A stretch of DNA of 64,000 nucleotides from Sphingomonas profundi (GTDB lineage: Bacteria > Pseudomonadota > Alphaproteobacteria > Sphingomonadales > Sphingomonadaceae): assembly GCF_009739515.1 (NCBI RefSeq), contig NZ_CP046535.1:1798001-1862000 (forward strand), written 5' to 3'. The notes under the pieces were generated by a model. That model worked only from the letters and a program-made list of their open reading frames with translations. It did no database searches and was not told where the DNA came from. Within the stretch, counting starts at the first letter, position 1, and each line of letters opens with the position of its first letter. Positions 38,490 to 49,283 of this stretch are shown here, one piece after another. A program made the position numbers and the translations under genes.

Positions 38490-38574
38490 GCGGGTGTGGT
38501 GAAATTGGTAGACGCGCCGGACTCAAAATCCGGTTCCGCAAGGAGTGTCGGTTCGAGCCCGACCACCCGCACCA
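38490..38574 (+). tRNA. tRNA-Leu (anticodon CAA)
   Basis: An 85-nt class II tRNA starting GCGGGTG and ending CACCCGC-ACCA with encoded CCA. The anticodon stem CCGGA/TCCGG encloses CTCAAAA, giving anticodon CAA for UUG leucine codons. A variable arm (TTCCGCAAGGAGTG region) fits leucine. The T-loop is GTTCGAGCC. Confidence 0.96.
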
Positions 38575-38610
38575 CCTGAAACGCCGACCTTCGAAGGCCG
38601 TGGACGGCCT

Positions 38611-39657
38611 CTATCGTGCGGTCGCGGGCGTGCCTGGCAGAAGCAGGCTGGCATCCCCGTAGGAGTAGAAGCGGTAGCCATGCTCGATGGCATGGGCGTA
38701 AGCCGCTTTCATCCGATCGAGCCCCATCAGTGCCGAGACCAGCATGAACAGGGTCGATCGCGGCAGGTGGAAGTTGGTGAGCAGGCCGTCGATGCCGCGG
38801 AAGCGGTAGCCGGGGGTGATGAAGATCGCGGTCTCGCCCTCGAACGGGTGGATTGTGCCGGATGCGTCCGTCGCGCTCTCGATCAGGCGCAGGCTGGTGG
38901 TGCCGACGGCGATCAGGCGCCCGCCGGCGGCGCGCACGGCGTTCAGCCGCGCGACCGTCGCCTCGTCCAGCCGCCCCCACTCGGCATGCATGCGGTGGTC
39001 GGCCGTGTCGTCCACCTTCATCGGCAGGAAGGTGCCGGCGCCGACATGCAGGGTTAGCGTCGCGTGGCCGATCGCGGCGGCGTCGAGGGCCGCCATCAGC
39101 GCCGGCGTGAAGTGCAGCGCCGCGGTGGGTGCCGCGACCGCCCCCTCCTCACGCGCGAACATCGTCTGATAATCCTCGGCATCGCGCGCGTCCGCGGGGC
39201 GGCGGCCGGCGATGTAGGGCGGCAGCGGCATGCGGCCGGCCCGCTCCAGCAGCAGCTCGACCGGCTCGGTGCCGGTGAAGGTGAGCAGCAGCGAGCCGTC
39301 CTCGCCGCGATCCCCGGCGATCGCCGAAACGCCCGCGCCGAAATCGATCGCGTCGCCGTCGCGCACCCGCCTGGCGTTGCGCACGAAGGCGCGCCACGCG
39401 CGCGGGCCGACGCGCAGGTGCAGGGTCGCGCCGATCCGGGCATCGCCGCGCCGCCCTTCCAGCTGGGCGGGGATCACGCGGGTATCGTTGAACACCAGCA
39501 TGTCGCCGGCGCGCAGCTGGGCCGGCAGATCGCCGACATGGCGGTCGCGCGTCACCGCGCCGTCGAGCACGAGCAGCCGTGCCGCGTCGCGCGGCACCGC
39601 CGGGCGCAGCGCGATCCGATCGGCCGGCAGCACGAAATCGAAGAGGTCCACCTGCAT
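38611..39657 (-). CDS. queA: tRNA preQ1(34) S-adenosylmethionine ribosyltransferase-isomerase
   Basis: A 348-residue QueA, which adds the epoxycyclopentane ring from SAM to preQ1 at tRNA position 34 in queuosine synthesis. It has the LPADRIAL...[12 protein letters not shown] opening, [26 protein letters not shown] and [16 protein letters not shown]. Length is normal. The tgt gene often next to queA is not seen here; the upstream gene is a peptidyl-prolyl isomerase, 30 bp away on the same strand. Confidence 0.95.
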   Translation of the reverse strand: MQVDLFDFVLPADRIALRPAVPRDAARLLVLDGAVTRDRHVGDLPAQLRAGDMLVFNDTRVIPAQLEGRRGDARIGATLHLRVGPRAWRAFVRNARRVRDGDAIDFGAGVSAIAGDRGEDGSLLLTFTGTEPVELLLERAGRMPLPPYIAGRRPADARDAEDYQTMFAREEGAVAAPTAALHFTPALMAALDAAAIGHATLTLHVGAGTFLPMKVDDTADHRMHAEWGRLDEATVARLNAVRAAGGRLIAVGTTSLRLIESATDASGTIHPFEGETAIFITPGYRFRGIDGLLTNFHLPRSTLFMLVSALMGLDRMKAAYAHAIEHGYRFYSYGDASLLLPGTPATAR

Positions 39658-39687
39658 GATCGGGGGCGGCCGCGCCGGGCCGGCGGC

Positions 39688-40533
39688 CTAGCGCCTGCGG
39701 CGCGCCTTGGCCGGGGTGGCCGGCTTGGCCGCCGAGCCGTCCAGCGCCTCGGCCGCGTCACCGGCCGCGCGGGCGGCGCCGTCCGCCGCCACCTGCGCCG
39801 CCTTGGCCCGCTCGGCGGCGGTCGCCTTGTCGCCGGTGGCGGCGGCGCGCGCGCTCTCGGATGCCATCGCCGCGTCTACCGCCTGGGCGGAGGCGGCGTC
39901 GGCGGCGGCCGACGCGGCGTCGCTCGCCCTGGCGGCGTTTGGCGGTGGCGGCGGCACGTTGTCACTGCCCAGCGACGCGCGGACGATGCGCGAGGGGTTG
40001 GCCGGCGGCTCGCCGCGCTGGATCAGGTCGACATAGCCCATCCCCGCGAAGACGCGGCCCACCGGCGTATATTTGCCATCAAGCTGGAGGTTCGGGGAGA
40101 GCATGAGGAAGAACTGGCTGTTCGCGCTGTCCGGCGATTCCGCGCGCGCCATCGACATCTCGCCGCGCACGTGCGGCATGTCGTTGAACTCCGCCTTCAG
40201 GTCCGGCAGGTCGGAGCCGCCGGTGCCGTCGCCCTTCGGGTCGCCGCCCTGCGCCATGAAGCCTTCGATCACGCGATGGAAGATCAGGCCGTTGTAGAAG
40301 CCGCGCCGCACGAGCGTCTTGATCCGCTCCACGCTGAGCGGCGCCTTGTCCGGCCGCAGCAGGATGGAGACGCGGCCGCCGGTGGAGAGATCGAGGTTGA
40401 GGACGTTCGCCGGATCGGGCTCCGCGTTCGGCGCGGGCGCGGCCGCCGCCGGAGTGGGCGTGGCGGGCGCCTGGGCGAGCGCGGGAGCGGACGCCAGCGC
40501 CGCCGCCAGGCCGAGCATCGCTTGGAACCGCAT
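39688..40533 (-). CDS. cyclophilin-type peptidyl-prolyl isomerase with Ala-rich tail
   Basis: A 281-residue periplasmic cyclophilin. A signal peptide (MRFQAMLGLAAALASAPALA, cleaved about residue 20) and a Pro/Ala linker precede the isomerase domain (about 45-205) with FYNGLIFHRVIEGFMAQGGD and ANSQFFLML. The last 75 residues are an Ala-rich, alternately charged stretch ending in basic RRRR, unusual for the family and possibly a helical or disordered tail. The start at ATG 40533 has GGAGAAG upstream; a longer in-frame start would bury the signal peptide. Confidence 0.9.
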   Translation of the reverse strand: MRFQAMLGLAAALASAPALAQAPATPTPAAAAPAPNAEPDPANVLNLDLSTGGRVSILLRPDKAPLSVERIKTLVRRGFYNGLIFHRVIEGFMAQGGDPKGDGTGGSDLPDLKAEFNDMPHVRGEMSMARAESPDSANSQFFLMLSPNLQLDGKYTPVGRVFAGMGYVDLIQRGEPPANPSRIVRASLGSDNVPPPPPNAARASDAASAAADAASAQAVDAAMASESARAAATGDKATAAERAKAAQVAADGAARAAGDAAEALDGSAAKPATPAKARRRR

Positions 40534-40595
40534 CACTCTTCTCCCACGGCGCACGTCGCCGCCATAGGCCGACCGGCTGAAACCAGGCTGAACAT

Positions 40596-41096
40596 TCACT
40601 CGCCGCGCCGGCCCAGCCGCTCGACACGGGCGGCGACCTCGTCCGCGACGGAGGCCGTGACGAAGCGGCCGATCGGCCCGCCGTACATCGCGATCTCCTT
40701 GACCAGCTTCGACGCGATCGGCTGCAACGCGACGTCGGCCATCAGGAAGACCGTCTCGACGCGATCGTTGATCTGCTGGTTCATTCCCGCCATCTGATAC
40801 TCATATTCGAAGTCGGCGACGGCGCGAAGGCCACGCACGATGACGGAGGCGCCCTGCCGCTCGGCGAAGTCCATCAGCAGCGAATCGAACGCGACGACCT
40901 TGATCGCGGCGTCGATCGTGGCGGTCTCCCGCTCCACCATCGCCATCCGCTCCTCCACCGAGAACATCGGCGACTTGGAGGCGTTGGTGGTGACGCCCAC
41001 GACGAGCCGGTCGACCAGCCGCGCCGCCCGCGCGATGATGTCCATGTGGCCGAGCGTGATGGGATCGAACGTGCCCGGATAGACGCCGATGCGCAT
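40596..41096 (-). CDS. coaD: phosphopantetheine adenylyltransferase
   Basis: A 166-residue CoaD that makes dephospho-CoA from 4'-phosphopantetheine and ATP. It has the YPGTFDPITLGH nucleotide motif at the N-terminus and VRGLRAVADFEYEYQM. Start ATG 41096 overlaps the ispA stop by one base (TGATG). Standard length. Confidence 0.96.
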   Translation of the reverse strand: MRIGVYPGTFDPITLGHMDIIARAARLVDRLVVGVTTNASKSPMFSVEERMAMVERETATIDAAIKVVAFDSLLMDFAERQGASVIVRGLRAVADFEYEYQMAGMNQQINDRVETVFLMADVALQPIASKLVKEIAMYGGPIGRFVTASVADEVAARVERLGRRGE

Positions 41097-41998
41097 CAGC
41101 GATCCCTCTCGACCACGTAGCGGGCGACGGCGCGCAGCAGGTTCGCCTCCGTGCCGAAATTGGAGAGATGGGCGATCGCCTGCTCCACCAGCATGCCCGC
41201 CTGCTGCCGCGCGCGATCCACGCCGAGCAGCGAGACGAAGGTCGCCTTGCCGGCCGCCGCATCCTTCTGCAGCGGCTTGCCGACGGCATCGGGATCGCCC
41301 TCCACGTCCAGCAGGTCGTCGGCGATCTGGAAGGCCAGGCCCACGTCGCGGGCATAGCCGCGCAGGCGCACGCGGCCGTCGGGCGGCACATGGCCCATGA
41401 TCGCGGCCGCCTCCAGGCAGAAGCCGATCAGGGCGCCCGTCTTCAGCTGCTGCAGGCGGGTGGTGGTGGAGAGATCGAACGTCTCGGTCTCGGCCGCCAG
41501 ATCCATCGCCTGGCCGCCGGCCATGCCCGCCGGCCCGGCGGCGCGGGCGAGCTCGGCCACCAGCTCGATCCGCACGAACGGATCGGAATGGGTCGCCTCG
41601 TCCGCCAGCAGCTCGAAGGCGAGCGCGTGGAGCGAATCGCCCGCCAGCACCGCCGTCGCCTCGTCGTAGGCGACATGCACGGTCGGCCGGCCGCGGCGCA
41701 CGGCATCGTCGTCCATGCAGGGCAGGTCGTCGTGGATCAGCGAGTAGACGTGGATGCACTCGATCGCCGTCGCCACGCGCAGGGCGGCGTCGCGATCGAC
41801 GTTGAACAGGTCGCAGGCGGCGCACACCAGCAGCGGCCGCATCCGCTTGCCGCCGCCGATCGCGGCATGCCGCATCGCCTGGTACAGGCGGGTGCGCGGA
41901 TCGTCAGGCACCGTCAGCAGCAGGTCGAAATGGCGATCGATCTCGCTCGCGACGCGCTCCAGCGCGGGCTTCAGGCCGATATGGGTGATGGCGGGCAT
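41096..41998 (-). CDS. ispA: farnesyl diphosphate synthase (IspA type)
   Basis: A 300-residue short-chain prenyl synthase. It has GGGKRMRPLL, the first Asp-rich motif DDLPCMDDD (DDx4D spacing typical of bacterial FPP synthase), and the second motif DDLLD. It supplies C15 precursor to the long-chain synthase at 2336-3349 and to other isoprenoids. Start ATG 41998 is four bases after xseB; ATG 42013 is an alternative that overlaps xseB. The xseB-ispA order matches many proteobacteria; dxs is not in the window. Confidence 0.93.
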   Translation of the reverse strand: MPAITHIGLKPALERVASEIDRHFDLLLTVPDDPRTRLYQAMRHAAIGGGKRMRPLLVCAACDLFNVDRDAALRVATAIECIHVYSLIHDDLPCMDDDAVRRGRPTVHVAYDEATAVLAGDSLHALAFELLADEATHSDPFVRIELVAELARAAGPAGMAGGQAMDLAAETETFDLSTTTRLQQLKTGALIGFCLEAAAIMGHVPPDGRVRLRGYARDVGLAFQIADDLLDVEGDPDAVGKPLQKDAAAGKATFVSLLGVDRARQQAGMLVEQAIAHLSNFGTEANLLRAVARYVVERDR

Positions 41999-42002
41999 GG
42001 GC

Positions 42003-42245
42003 TCAGCCGGCATCGAAGGGCTGGGTCTTGGCCGGCCGCCCGTCCGGGCCGAGCGTGATCTTCTCGATCCGCGCCTGCGCCGCCGCCAGCCGCGCCTCGC
42101 ACTGCGCGCGCAGGCGATCGCCCTCCGCATAGAGATCGATCGACTCGTCGAGCGACGCGTCGCCGCTCTCAAGCCGCTGCACGATCGCCTCGAGCCGCTT
42201 GAGCGCGTCCTCGAAAGAGAGTTCGGTTATGACGTCCTGACCCAT
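42003..42245 (-). CDS. xseB: exodeoxyribonuclease VII small subunit
   Basis: An 80-residue small subunit of exonuclease VII. It has the signature [34 protein letters not shown], here split as [14 protein letters not shown] and [11 protein letters not shown], and a helical C-terminal part. It pairs with XseA encoded elsewhere. It begins the tight xseB-ispA-coaD run, eight bases after an acyl-CoA ligase gene. Confidence 0.93.
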   Translation of the reverse strand: MGQDVITELSFEDALKRLEAIVQRLESGDASLDESIDLYAEGDRLRAQCEARLAAAQARIEKITLGPDGRPAKTQPFDAG

Positions 42246-42253
42246 CCCTGCGG

Positions 42254-43981
42254 CTATTGGCGGGCGGCGGGTTCGGGGTCAAGCGCGGGGCTGCGCGGGG
42301 CGTTCGCGGCGGCGGCCTTCGCCTTTTCCTCGGCCACCAGCTCCTTGCGGCTGAGCTTGCCGATCAGCGTCTTCGGCAGGCTCTCCCGCACCTCCACCGC
42401 GATCACCCGCTCATGCTTGCCGAGCTGCGGGTTGAGCCACGCGCGCAACGCCTCGCCATCCGCCGGCTGATCGCGGTGGAGGGTGACGAAGGCCTTCGGG
42501 CTCTCCCCGCGATAGGGATCGGGGATGCCGATGACGAGCGCCTCGCGCACCGCCGGATGGGCGAGGAGCACCGCTTCCACCTGGCTGGGGAACACCTTGA
42601 AGCCACCGACCGAGATCATGTCCTTCAGCCGGTCGACGATGCGGATATAGCCGTCCTCGTCGATCACGCCGACGTCGCCGGTACGCAGCCAGCCATCGAC
42701 GAAACATTCGGCGTCCGCCGCGGGATTGTTCCAGTAGCCGGTCATCACCTGCGGCCCGCGCAGCACGATCTCGCCGGGTTCGCCGGGCGGTGGCGGGCGG
42801 TGCGGATCCTCGCGGTCGACCAGCGCGAAGCGGGTGGCCGGCAGCGGCTGGCCGATCGTGCCGGCGCGATTCTCGCCCTCATAGGGGTTGGTCGAGACGA
42901 CGCCGCTCTCGGTGAGGCCGTAGCCCTCGACCACCTTGGCGCCGGTCCGTGCCTCGAACCGGGCCTTCAGCTCCGTGCCCAGCGGCGCACCGCCAGACAC
43001 GCAGGCGCGCAGCGACGAGAGGTTCGCCTTGGCGATCGCCGGATGATCCAGCAGCGCCTGGTACATCGTCGGCACGCCCGGCAGCGCGCTGGCCCGGGTC
43101 CGCGCCACGGCGGCGAGCACCTGCCCGGCATCGAAGCGCGGCAGCAGCACGATCTCCCCGCCGACCGATACGGTGCGGTTCAGCACGCAGGCGTTGGCGA
43201 AGATGTGGAACAGCGGCAGCACGCCGACGATCCGGTCGGCCTCGCCCGCGTGCGGATCAACGGCGGCGATCTGCCGGGCATTGGCGCTGAGCGCCTGGTG
43301 CGTCAGCATCGCCCCCTTCGGCGTGCCGGTGGTGCCGCCGGTATATTGCAGCAGGGCGACGTCGCGCACCGGATCGATCGGCGGGGCGACGCACGCGCCA
43401 TCGTTGGCGATCAGCGCCGAGAAGGCGATGATGCGCGGATCACTGGGCCGCGCCGTCACCTCGCGGCGGCGGAACAGGCGGTATAGCAGCGACTTGCCCG
43501 CCGGCAGCGCCCCCGCCACCGATCCGACGACGAGCCGCTCGATCCCGCCGCGCGCCATCACCGCCAGCGCCGTGGGCAGCAGCGCCGTGGCCGAGAGGGT
43601 GAACAGGATGCGCGTGCCCGAATCGGCGACCTGGTGGGCCAGCTCGTCCACCGTGTAGAGCGGGGAGAAATTGACCACCGTCGCCCCGGCCAGCAGCGCG
43701 CCGTAATAAGCGGCGACATAATGGGGCACGTTGGGCAGAAACAGGCCGACCCTGTCGCCCTTCGCCACGCCCAGCTTGGCCAGCCCGCACGCGACGCGGC
43801 GCACGCCGTCCAGCGTCTCGGCATAGCTGTAGCGCCGGCCCAGGAAATCGATCAACGGCGCCTCGCCCGCGCGGGCCGCCGTCTGCTCGAACATGGCCGG
43901 CAGCGACAATGGCGGAAAGGTCCGGTCCCAGCCGGTGGGGTGCCGGTAGGCGTGGCGCCAGGCCGTCTCGGGATCGCTCAT
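42254..43981 (-). CDS. fadD: long-chain-fatty-acid-CoA ligase
   Basis: A 575-residue ANL-superfamily adenylate-forming enzyme. The ATP loop [13 protein letters not shown] lies near residue 211, EGYGLTES near 345, and WLRTGDVG near 432; the C-terminal lysine lies in [15 protein letters not shown]. This is typical of FadD-like long-chain acyl-CoA synthetases. It feeds fatty acids to beta-oxidation or lipid synthesis. Exact chain length not readable. Confidence 0.88.
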   Translation of the reverse strand: MSDPETAWRHAYRHPTGWDRTFPPLSLPAMFEQTAARAGEAPLIDFLGRRYSYAETLDGVRRVACGLAKLGVAKGDRVGLFLPNVPHYVAAYYGALLAGATVVNFSPLYTVDELAHQVADSGTRILFTLSATALLPTALAVMARGGIERLVVGSVAGALPAGKSLLYRLFRRREVTARPSDPRIIAFSALIANDGACVAPPIDPVRDVALLQYTGGTTGTPKGAMLTHQALSANARQIAAVDPHAGEADRIVGVLPLFHIFANACVLNRTVSVGGEIVLLPRFDAGQVLAAVARTRASALPGVPTMYQALLDHPAIAKANLSSLRACVSGGAPLGTELKARFEARTGAKVVEGYGLTESGVVSTNPYEGENRAGTIGQPLPATRFALVDREDPHRPPPPGEPGEIVLRGPQVMTGYWNNPAADAECFVDGWLRTGDVGVIDEDGYIRIVDRLKDMISVGGFKVFPSQVEAVLLAHPAVREALVIGIPDPYRGESPKAFVTLHRDQPADGEALRAWLNPQLGKHERVIAVEVRESLPKTLIGKLSRKELVAEEKAKAAAANAPRSPALDPEPAARQ

Positions 43982-44043
43982 GACGTTTACGTAAAGGGCA
44001 ACGTGCCCTCAGGCAATCCCGCCCGGCCGGGCGATGCCGGCGA

Positions 44044-44733
44044 TCAGGCCGGTTTGCGGAACGGATCGACGACGCCCGGCGGCAGCTGGATGCCGGCCGT
44101 CGCCTCGACATGCACCGCCTCGGCCGCGTGGTGCGCCGCCTCGCGCTGGGCGCGCAGCTCGCCGATCAGCGCCTCGCGGTCGCCCTCCAGGCGATCGTCG
44201 ACGGGCGCCTCGATGCCGGCCGCCTTGGCCGCCTTGGCGACGAGCGCGTCCAGCTCGCGCTGCGAGCAGAGGCCGAGCGTCACCGGATCCTTCGGGGTGA
44301 TGTTGACGATGTTCCAGTGCGTCCGGTCGCGGATCGCGGCGATCGTGGTGCGGGTGGTGCCGATCAGCTTGGAGATCTGCCCGTCCGACACTTCCGGATG
44401 GTTGCGGATGATCCAGGCGATGCCGTCCGGCTTGTCCTGCCGCTTGGAGACGGGGGTGTAGCGCGGCCCCTTGGTGCGGCGCACCTGATCCGGCCCCTTG
44501 GTCATGTGCAGGCGGTAGGCGGTATCGCCCTGCGCCTTGTCGATCTCCGCCTGGGTCAGCTCGCCCGCGCGCACCGGATCGCGCCCGGTCAGCTTGGTCG
44601 CGGCGGTATCGTCGGCGATCGCCTGGATCTCGAGAATGTGGAGGCCGCAGAAGTCCGCGATCTGCTCGAAGCTGAGGGCGGTGTTGTCGACCAGCCACGA
44701 CGCGGTCGCGTGCGGCATGAGGGGCTGAGCCAT
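44044..44733 (-). CDS. trcR: TrcR-like cell-cycle transcriptional regulator (DUF1013)
   Basis: A 229-residue DUF1013 protein equivalent to Caulobacter TrcR, an essential alphaproteobacterial transcription-associated factor. Conserved blocks are MPHATASWLVDNTALSFEQI, KGPRYTPVSKRQDKP and the helix-turn-helix-like ISKLIGTTRTTIAAIRDR. I start at ATG 44733 (MAQPLMP) with GGAGA upstream, discarding a 12-codon upstream extension that lies in the preceding terminator. Strong marker of an alphaproteobacterial host. Confidence 0.9.
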   Translation of the reverse strand: MAQPLMPHATASWLVDNTALSFEQIADFCGLHILEIQAIADDTAATKLTGRDPVRAGELTQAEIDKAQGDTAYRLHMTKGPDQVRRTKGPRYTPVSKRQDKPDGIAWIIRNHPEVSDGQISKLIGTTRTTIAAIRDRTHWNIVNITPKDPVTLGLCSQRELDALVAKAAKAAGIEAPVDDRLEGDREALIGELRAQREAAHHAAEAVHVEATAGIQLPPGVVDPFRKPA

Positions 44734-44747
44734 GGCATTCTCCACGA

Positions 44748-44778
44748 ATAAAAAGGGCCGCCCCTTCACGGAGCGGCC
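44748..44778 (-). terminator. rho-independent terminator after the GST gene
   Basis: Read on the minus strand: GGCCGC (44778-44773), an 11-base loop, GGGGCGGCC closing the stem (GCGGCC at 44761-44756), then CTTTTTATT. It separates the quinone oxidoreductase-GST operon from trcR. Confidence 0.75.
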
Positions 44779-44841
44779 GTAGCATGTGGGACGAATGTAA
44801 TCCCGCCCTCCGCCGAGGGCAAGACGCGATTGCGGCGGCGG

Positions 44842-45465
44842 TCAGGCGTCGATCGGCACGTGGTTGGGCAGGCCGGCGACACGATCGAGCCAGCGCCGGA
44901 TCGCGGGATAGAGCGAGAGATCGAACCCGCCCTCCCCGGCCACATGGGTATAGGCGTAGAGCGCGATGTCGGCGAGGCCGAACGCATCGCCGACGAGGAA
45001 GCGGCGTTCGGCGAGATGCCCGTCCATCAGCGCCAGCGCCGCCGCGCCGGCGGCCTGCTTGGCCGCGATCTGGTCGCGCTGCGCCGCCGTCAGCGCCCCC
45101 TCCCCCACGAAGGCGCGCCAGAAGCGCAGGGTCGCCACGTTCGGCTCGTGATTATACTGCTCGAAGAACATCCAGCGCAGCATGTCGGCCCGGTCGAAGC
45201 GATCGGCCGGGATCAGCGCCGATCCGTCCGCCAGATACACGCAGGCCGCATTGCTCTCCGGCAGGAACCGCTCGCCGACCTGCAGCACCGGGATGCGGCC
45301 GTTCGCGTTGACCTCGGCGAGAAAGGCCGGCGTCCGCGTCTCGCCCCGGAGGATGTCGTAGCCCCGCCGTTCAAGCGGCACGCCGAGATGCGCCGCCGTC
45401 AGCCTGATCTTGTAGCAGTTGCCGGAGGGCGGATATTCGTGGAGGATCAACCTGGTATCGGTCAT
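44842..45465 (-). CDS. glutathione S-transferase family protein
   Basis: A 207-residue cytosolic GST. The thioredoxin-like N-domain contains YPPSGNCYKIRL and the cis-Pro GRIPVL; PESNAACVYLA is the glutathione-binding region. The helical C-domain has LVGDAFGLADIALYAYTH. The start overlaps the quinone oxidoreductase stop (ATGA), so the two likely act together in electrophile detoxification. Substrate unknown. Confidence 0.88.
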   Translation of the reverse strand: MTDTRLILHEYPPSGNCYKIRLTAAHLGVPLERRGYDILRGETRTPAFLAEVNANGRIPVLQVGERFLPESNAACVYLADGSALIPADRFDRADMLRWMFFEQYNHEPNVATLRFWRAFVGEGALTAAQRDQIAAKQAAGAAALALMDGHLAERRFLVGDAFGLADIALYAYTHVAGEGGFDLSLYPAIRRWLDRVAGLPNHVPIDA

Positions 45466-46460
45466 GGTTCCAGCACGATCTTGCCGACATGGTCGCCCTG
45501 CTCCAGCCAGCGATGGGCGTCGGCCGCCTGCGCCAGCGGGAAGGTGCGGTCGAGCACCGGCTTCAGCCGCCCGGCCTCCGCATGCGGCCACACGATCCGG
45601 CGGATCTCGTCGGCGACGAGCGCCTTGAAGCCCGCGTCGCGGGCGCGCAGCGTCGATCCGGTCAGGGTCAGGCGGCGCTGCATGATCTTCCAGATCGGGA
45701 TCTCGGCCTTCAGCCCGCGCTGCACCGCAATCGACACGTGGCGCCCGTCCTCGGCCAGGCAATCGATGTTGCGCGGCAGATAGTCGCCGCCGACCATGTC
45801 CAGCACCGCCGCGCAGCCCTTGCCGCCGGTGATCGCCGCCACCTCCGCCACGAAATCGCGATCCTTGTAGTTGATCGCGTGATCCGCGCCGATCTCCCTG
45901 GCGCGGGCCGCTTTCTCCTCCGATCCGACCGTGACGATCACGGTGAGCCCGAACAGCTTGCCGAGCGTGATCGCCATCGTACCGATGCCGCTGGTGCCGC
46001 CGTGCACCAGAACGGTATCGCCCTCCACCGCATAGGCGCGCTCGAACAGGTTGGTCCACACGGTGAACAGCGTCTCGGGCAGGGCCGCGGCTTCCACCAG
46101 GGTCAGCGCGTCGGGCACCGGCAGGCACTGGCCGAACGGCGCCGCCGCATATTCGGCATAGCCGCCGCCCGAGACCAGCGCGCAGACGCGCTGGCCGATC
46201 TCGGCGCCGGCGCACCCCTCCCCGATCGCGACGATCTCGCCGGCGATCTCCAGCCCGGGGATCGTGGGCGCGCCCGGCGGCGGCGGATAGCTGCCGACGC
46301 GCTGGGCGACGTCGGGCCGGTTGACGCCGGCTGCGGCGACGCGGACCAGCACCTCGCCCGACGCCGGTACGGGCACCGGCCGCTCCACCGGCACCAGCAC
46401 CTCCGGCCCGCCCGTCTCCGCCGGATCGATCGCGTTCATCATCGCCGGCAGCGCGACCAT
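45462..46460 (-). CDS. zinc-independent NAD(P)H quinone oxidoreductase (MDR family)
   Basis: A 332-residue medium-chain reductase of the zeta-crystallin/PIG3 type. The cofactor loop HGGTSGIGTMAI lies near residue 150, and VAAAGVNRPDVAQR is typical. No zinc-ligand set is present. The start at ATG 46460 has GGGGGAA upstream and a good promoter (TTGACC-N17-AATAAA). The downstream GST is translationally coupled. Confidence 0.88.
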   Translation of the reverse strand: MVALPAMMNAIDPAETGGPEVLVPVERPVPVPASGEVLVRVAAAGVNRPDVAQRVGSYPPPPGAPTIPGLEIAGEIVAIGEGCAGAEIGQRVCALVSGGGYAEYAAAPFGQCLPVPDALTLVEAAALPETLFTVWTNLFERAYAVEGDTVLVHGGTSGIGTMAITLGKLFGLTVIVTVGSEEKAARAREIGADHAINYKDRDFVAEVAAITGGKGCAAVLDMVGGDYLPRNIDCLAEDGRHVSIAVQRGLKAEIPIWKIMQRRLTLTGSTLRARDAGFKALVADEIRRIVWPHAEAGRLKPVLDRTFPLAQAADAHRWLEQGDHVGKIVLEP

Positions 46461-46486
46461 GGCATTCCCCCTTTTTCGTCCGCGGG

Positions 46487-46515
46487 TTTATTGACAGCGG
46501 CGTCGCGCCGGTCAA
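46487..46515 (-). promoter_or_regulatory. putative promoter of the quinone oxidoreductase operon
   Basis: On the minus strand TTGACC (46515-46510), 17 bases, AATAAA (46492-46487); the start codon lies 27 bases further on. It overlaps a plus-strand promoter candidate almost exactly. Confidence 0.5.
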
Positions 46516-46519
46516 CGAT
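46491..46519 (+). promoter_or_regulatory. candidate promoter for DUF1192 gene (overlapping)
   Basis: TTGACA (46491-46496), a perfect -35, 17 bases, then AACGAT (46514-46519), a poor -10. The predicted start site would fall at or beside the DUF1192 ATG (46526), implying a leaderless message. Confidence 0.3.
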
Positions 46520-46525
46520 CCGACG

Positions 46526-46723
46526 ATGGACGCGGAAGAACTTTTTCCGAAGCGATCGGACGACGCGCTTGCAGCGCTGGCGAAGCAGGATCTCGATCCG
46601 CTCTCGGTGGCAGAACTGGACGCGCGCGTGGCCGCGCTGGAGGCGGAAATCGCCCGCTGCAAGGCGCGCCGCGCCGCCGCCGTTAATCACCGCTCAAGCG
46701 CCGATGCCCTATTCCGGCGATGA
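46526..46723 (+). CDS. DUF1192 small protein
   Basis: A 65-residue DUF1192 protein. It opens MDAEELFPKRSDD and has the SVAELDARVAALEAEIARCKA coiled-coil helix (broken here after 20 residues as SVAELDARVAALEAEIARCK). DUF1192 proteins are common small alphaproteobacterial proteins of unknown function. It lies divergent from the quinone oxidoreductase gene and before clpA. Confidence 0.82.
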   Translation: MDAEELFPKRSDDALAALAKQDLDPLSVAELDARVAALEAEIARCKARRAAAVNHRSSADALFRR

Positions 46724-46890
46724 GGGCGATCTGGCCGGCACGATCCGCCACGAGGCGACATCCTTCGTGGAACAGGACGAAAACAGCCACCGTTCTTGAT
46801 GAAGGGGTCGGGCATCACGACATGGTGGTCAACGACCTGCCGGTCGATGAGGGGTCCGGCTTCCGACTGGGCCCGAAGGAGTAGACGCAC

Positions 46891-49203
<2,313 letters not shown>

Positions 49204-49235
49204 TCGGGCGCGCCCGATCCCTAGCAAGCTGCCGA

Positions 49236-49264
49236 GAGGCCGGGGGCCCGTCGCCCCCGACCTC
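49236..49264 (+). terminator. rho-independent terminator after clpA
   Basis: GAGGCCGGGGGC (49236-49247) pairs with GCCCCCGACCTC (49253-49264) in 11 of 12 positions, followed by TTTCTT. A perfect 18-bp palindrome, GATCGGGCGCGCCCGATC, directly follows the clpA stop and may add to it. Confidence 0.75.
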
Positions 49265-49283
49265 TTTCTTGTGGGAGGCGCGG

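Noticed and set aside
38490-38580. tRNA-Leu as an integration site for a genomic island
   Set aside because: No integrase, repeated tRNA 3' end, or composition change follows; queA and housekeeping genes lie directly downstream.
38595-38610. AGGCCG-TGGA-CGGCCT hairpin as a terminator for queA or tRNA-Leu
   Set aside because: Six-base stem without a T-tract in either direction; too weak to call.
46724-46890. Short open stretch ending DEGSGFRLGPKE just before clpA
   Set aside because: The stop overlaps the clpA ribosome binding site and the upstream part has no start or homology I recognise. It does not match ClpS.
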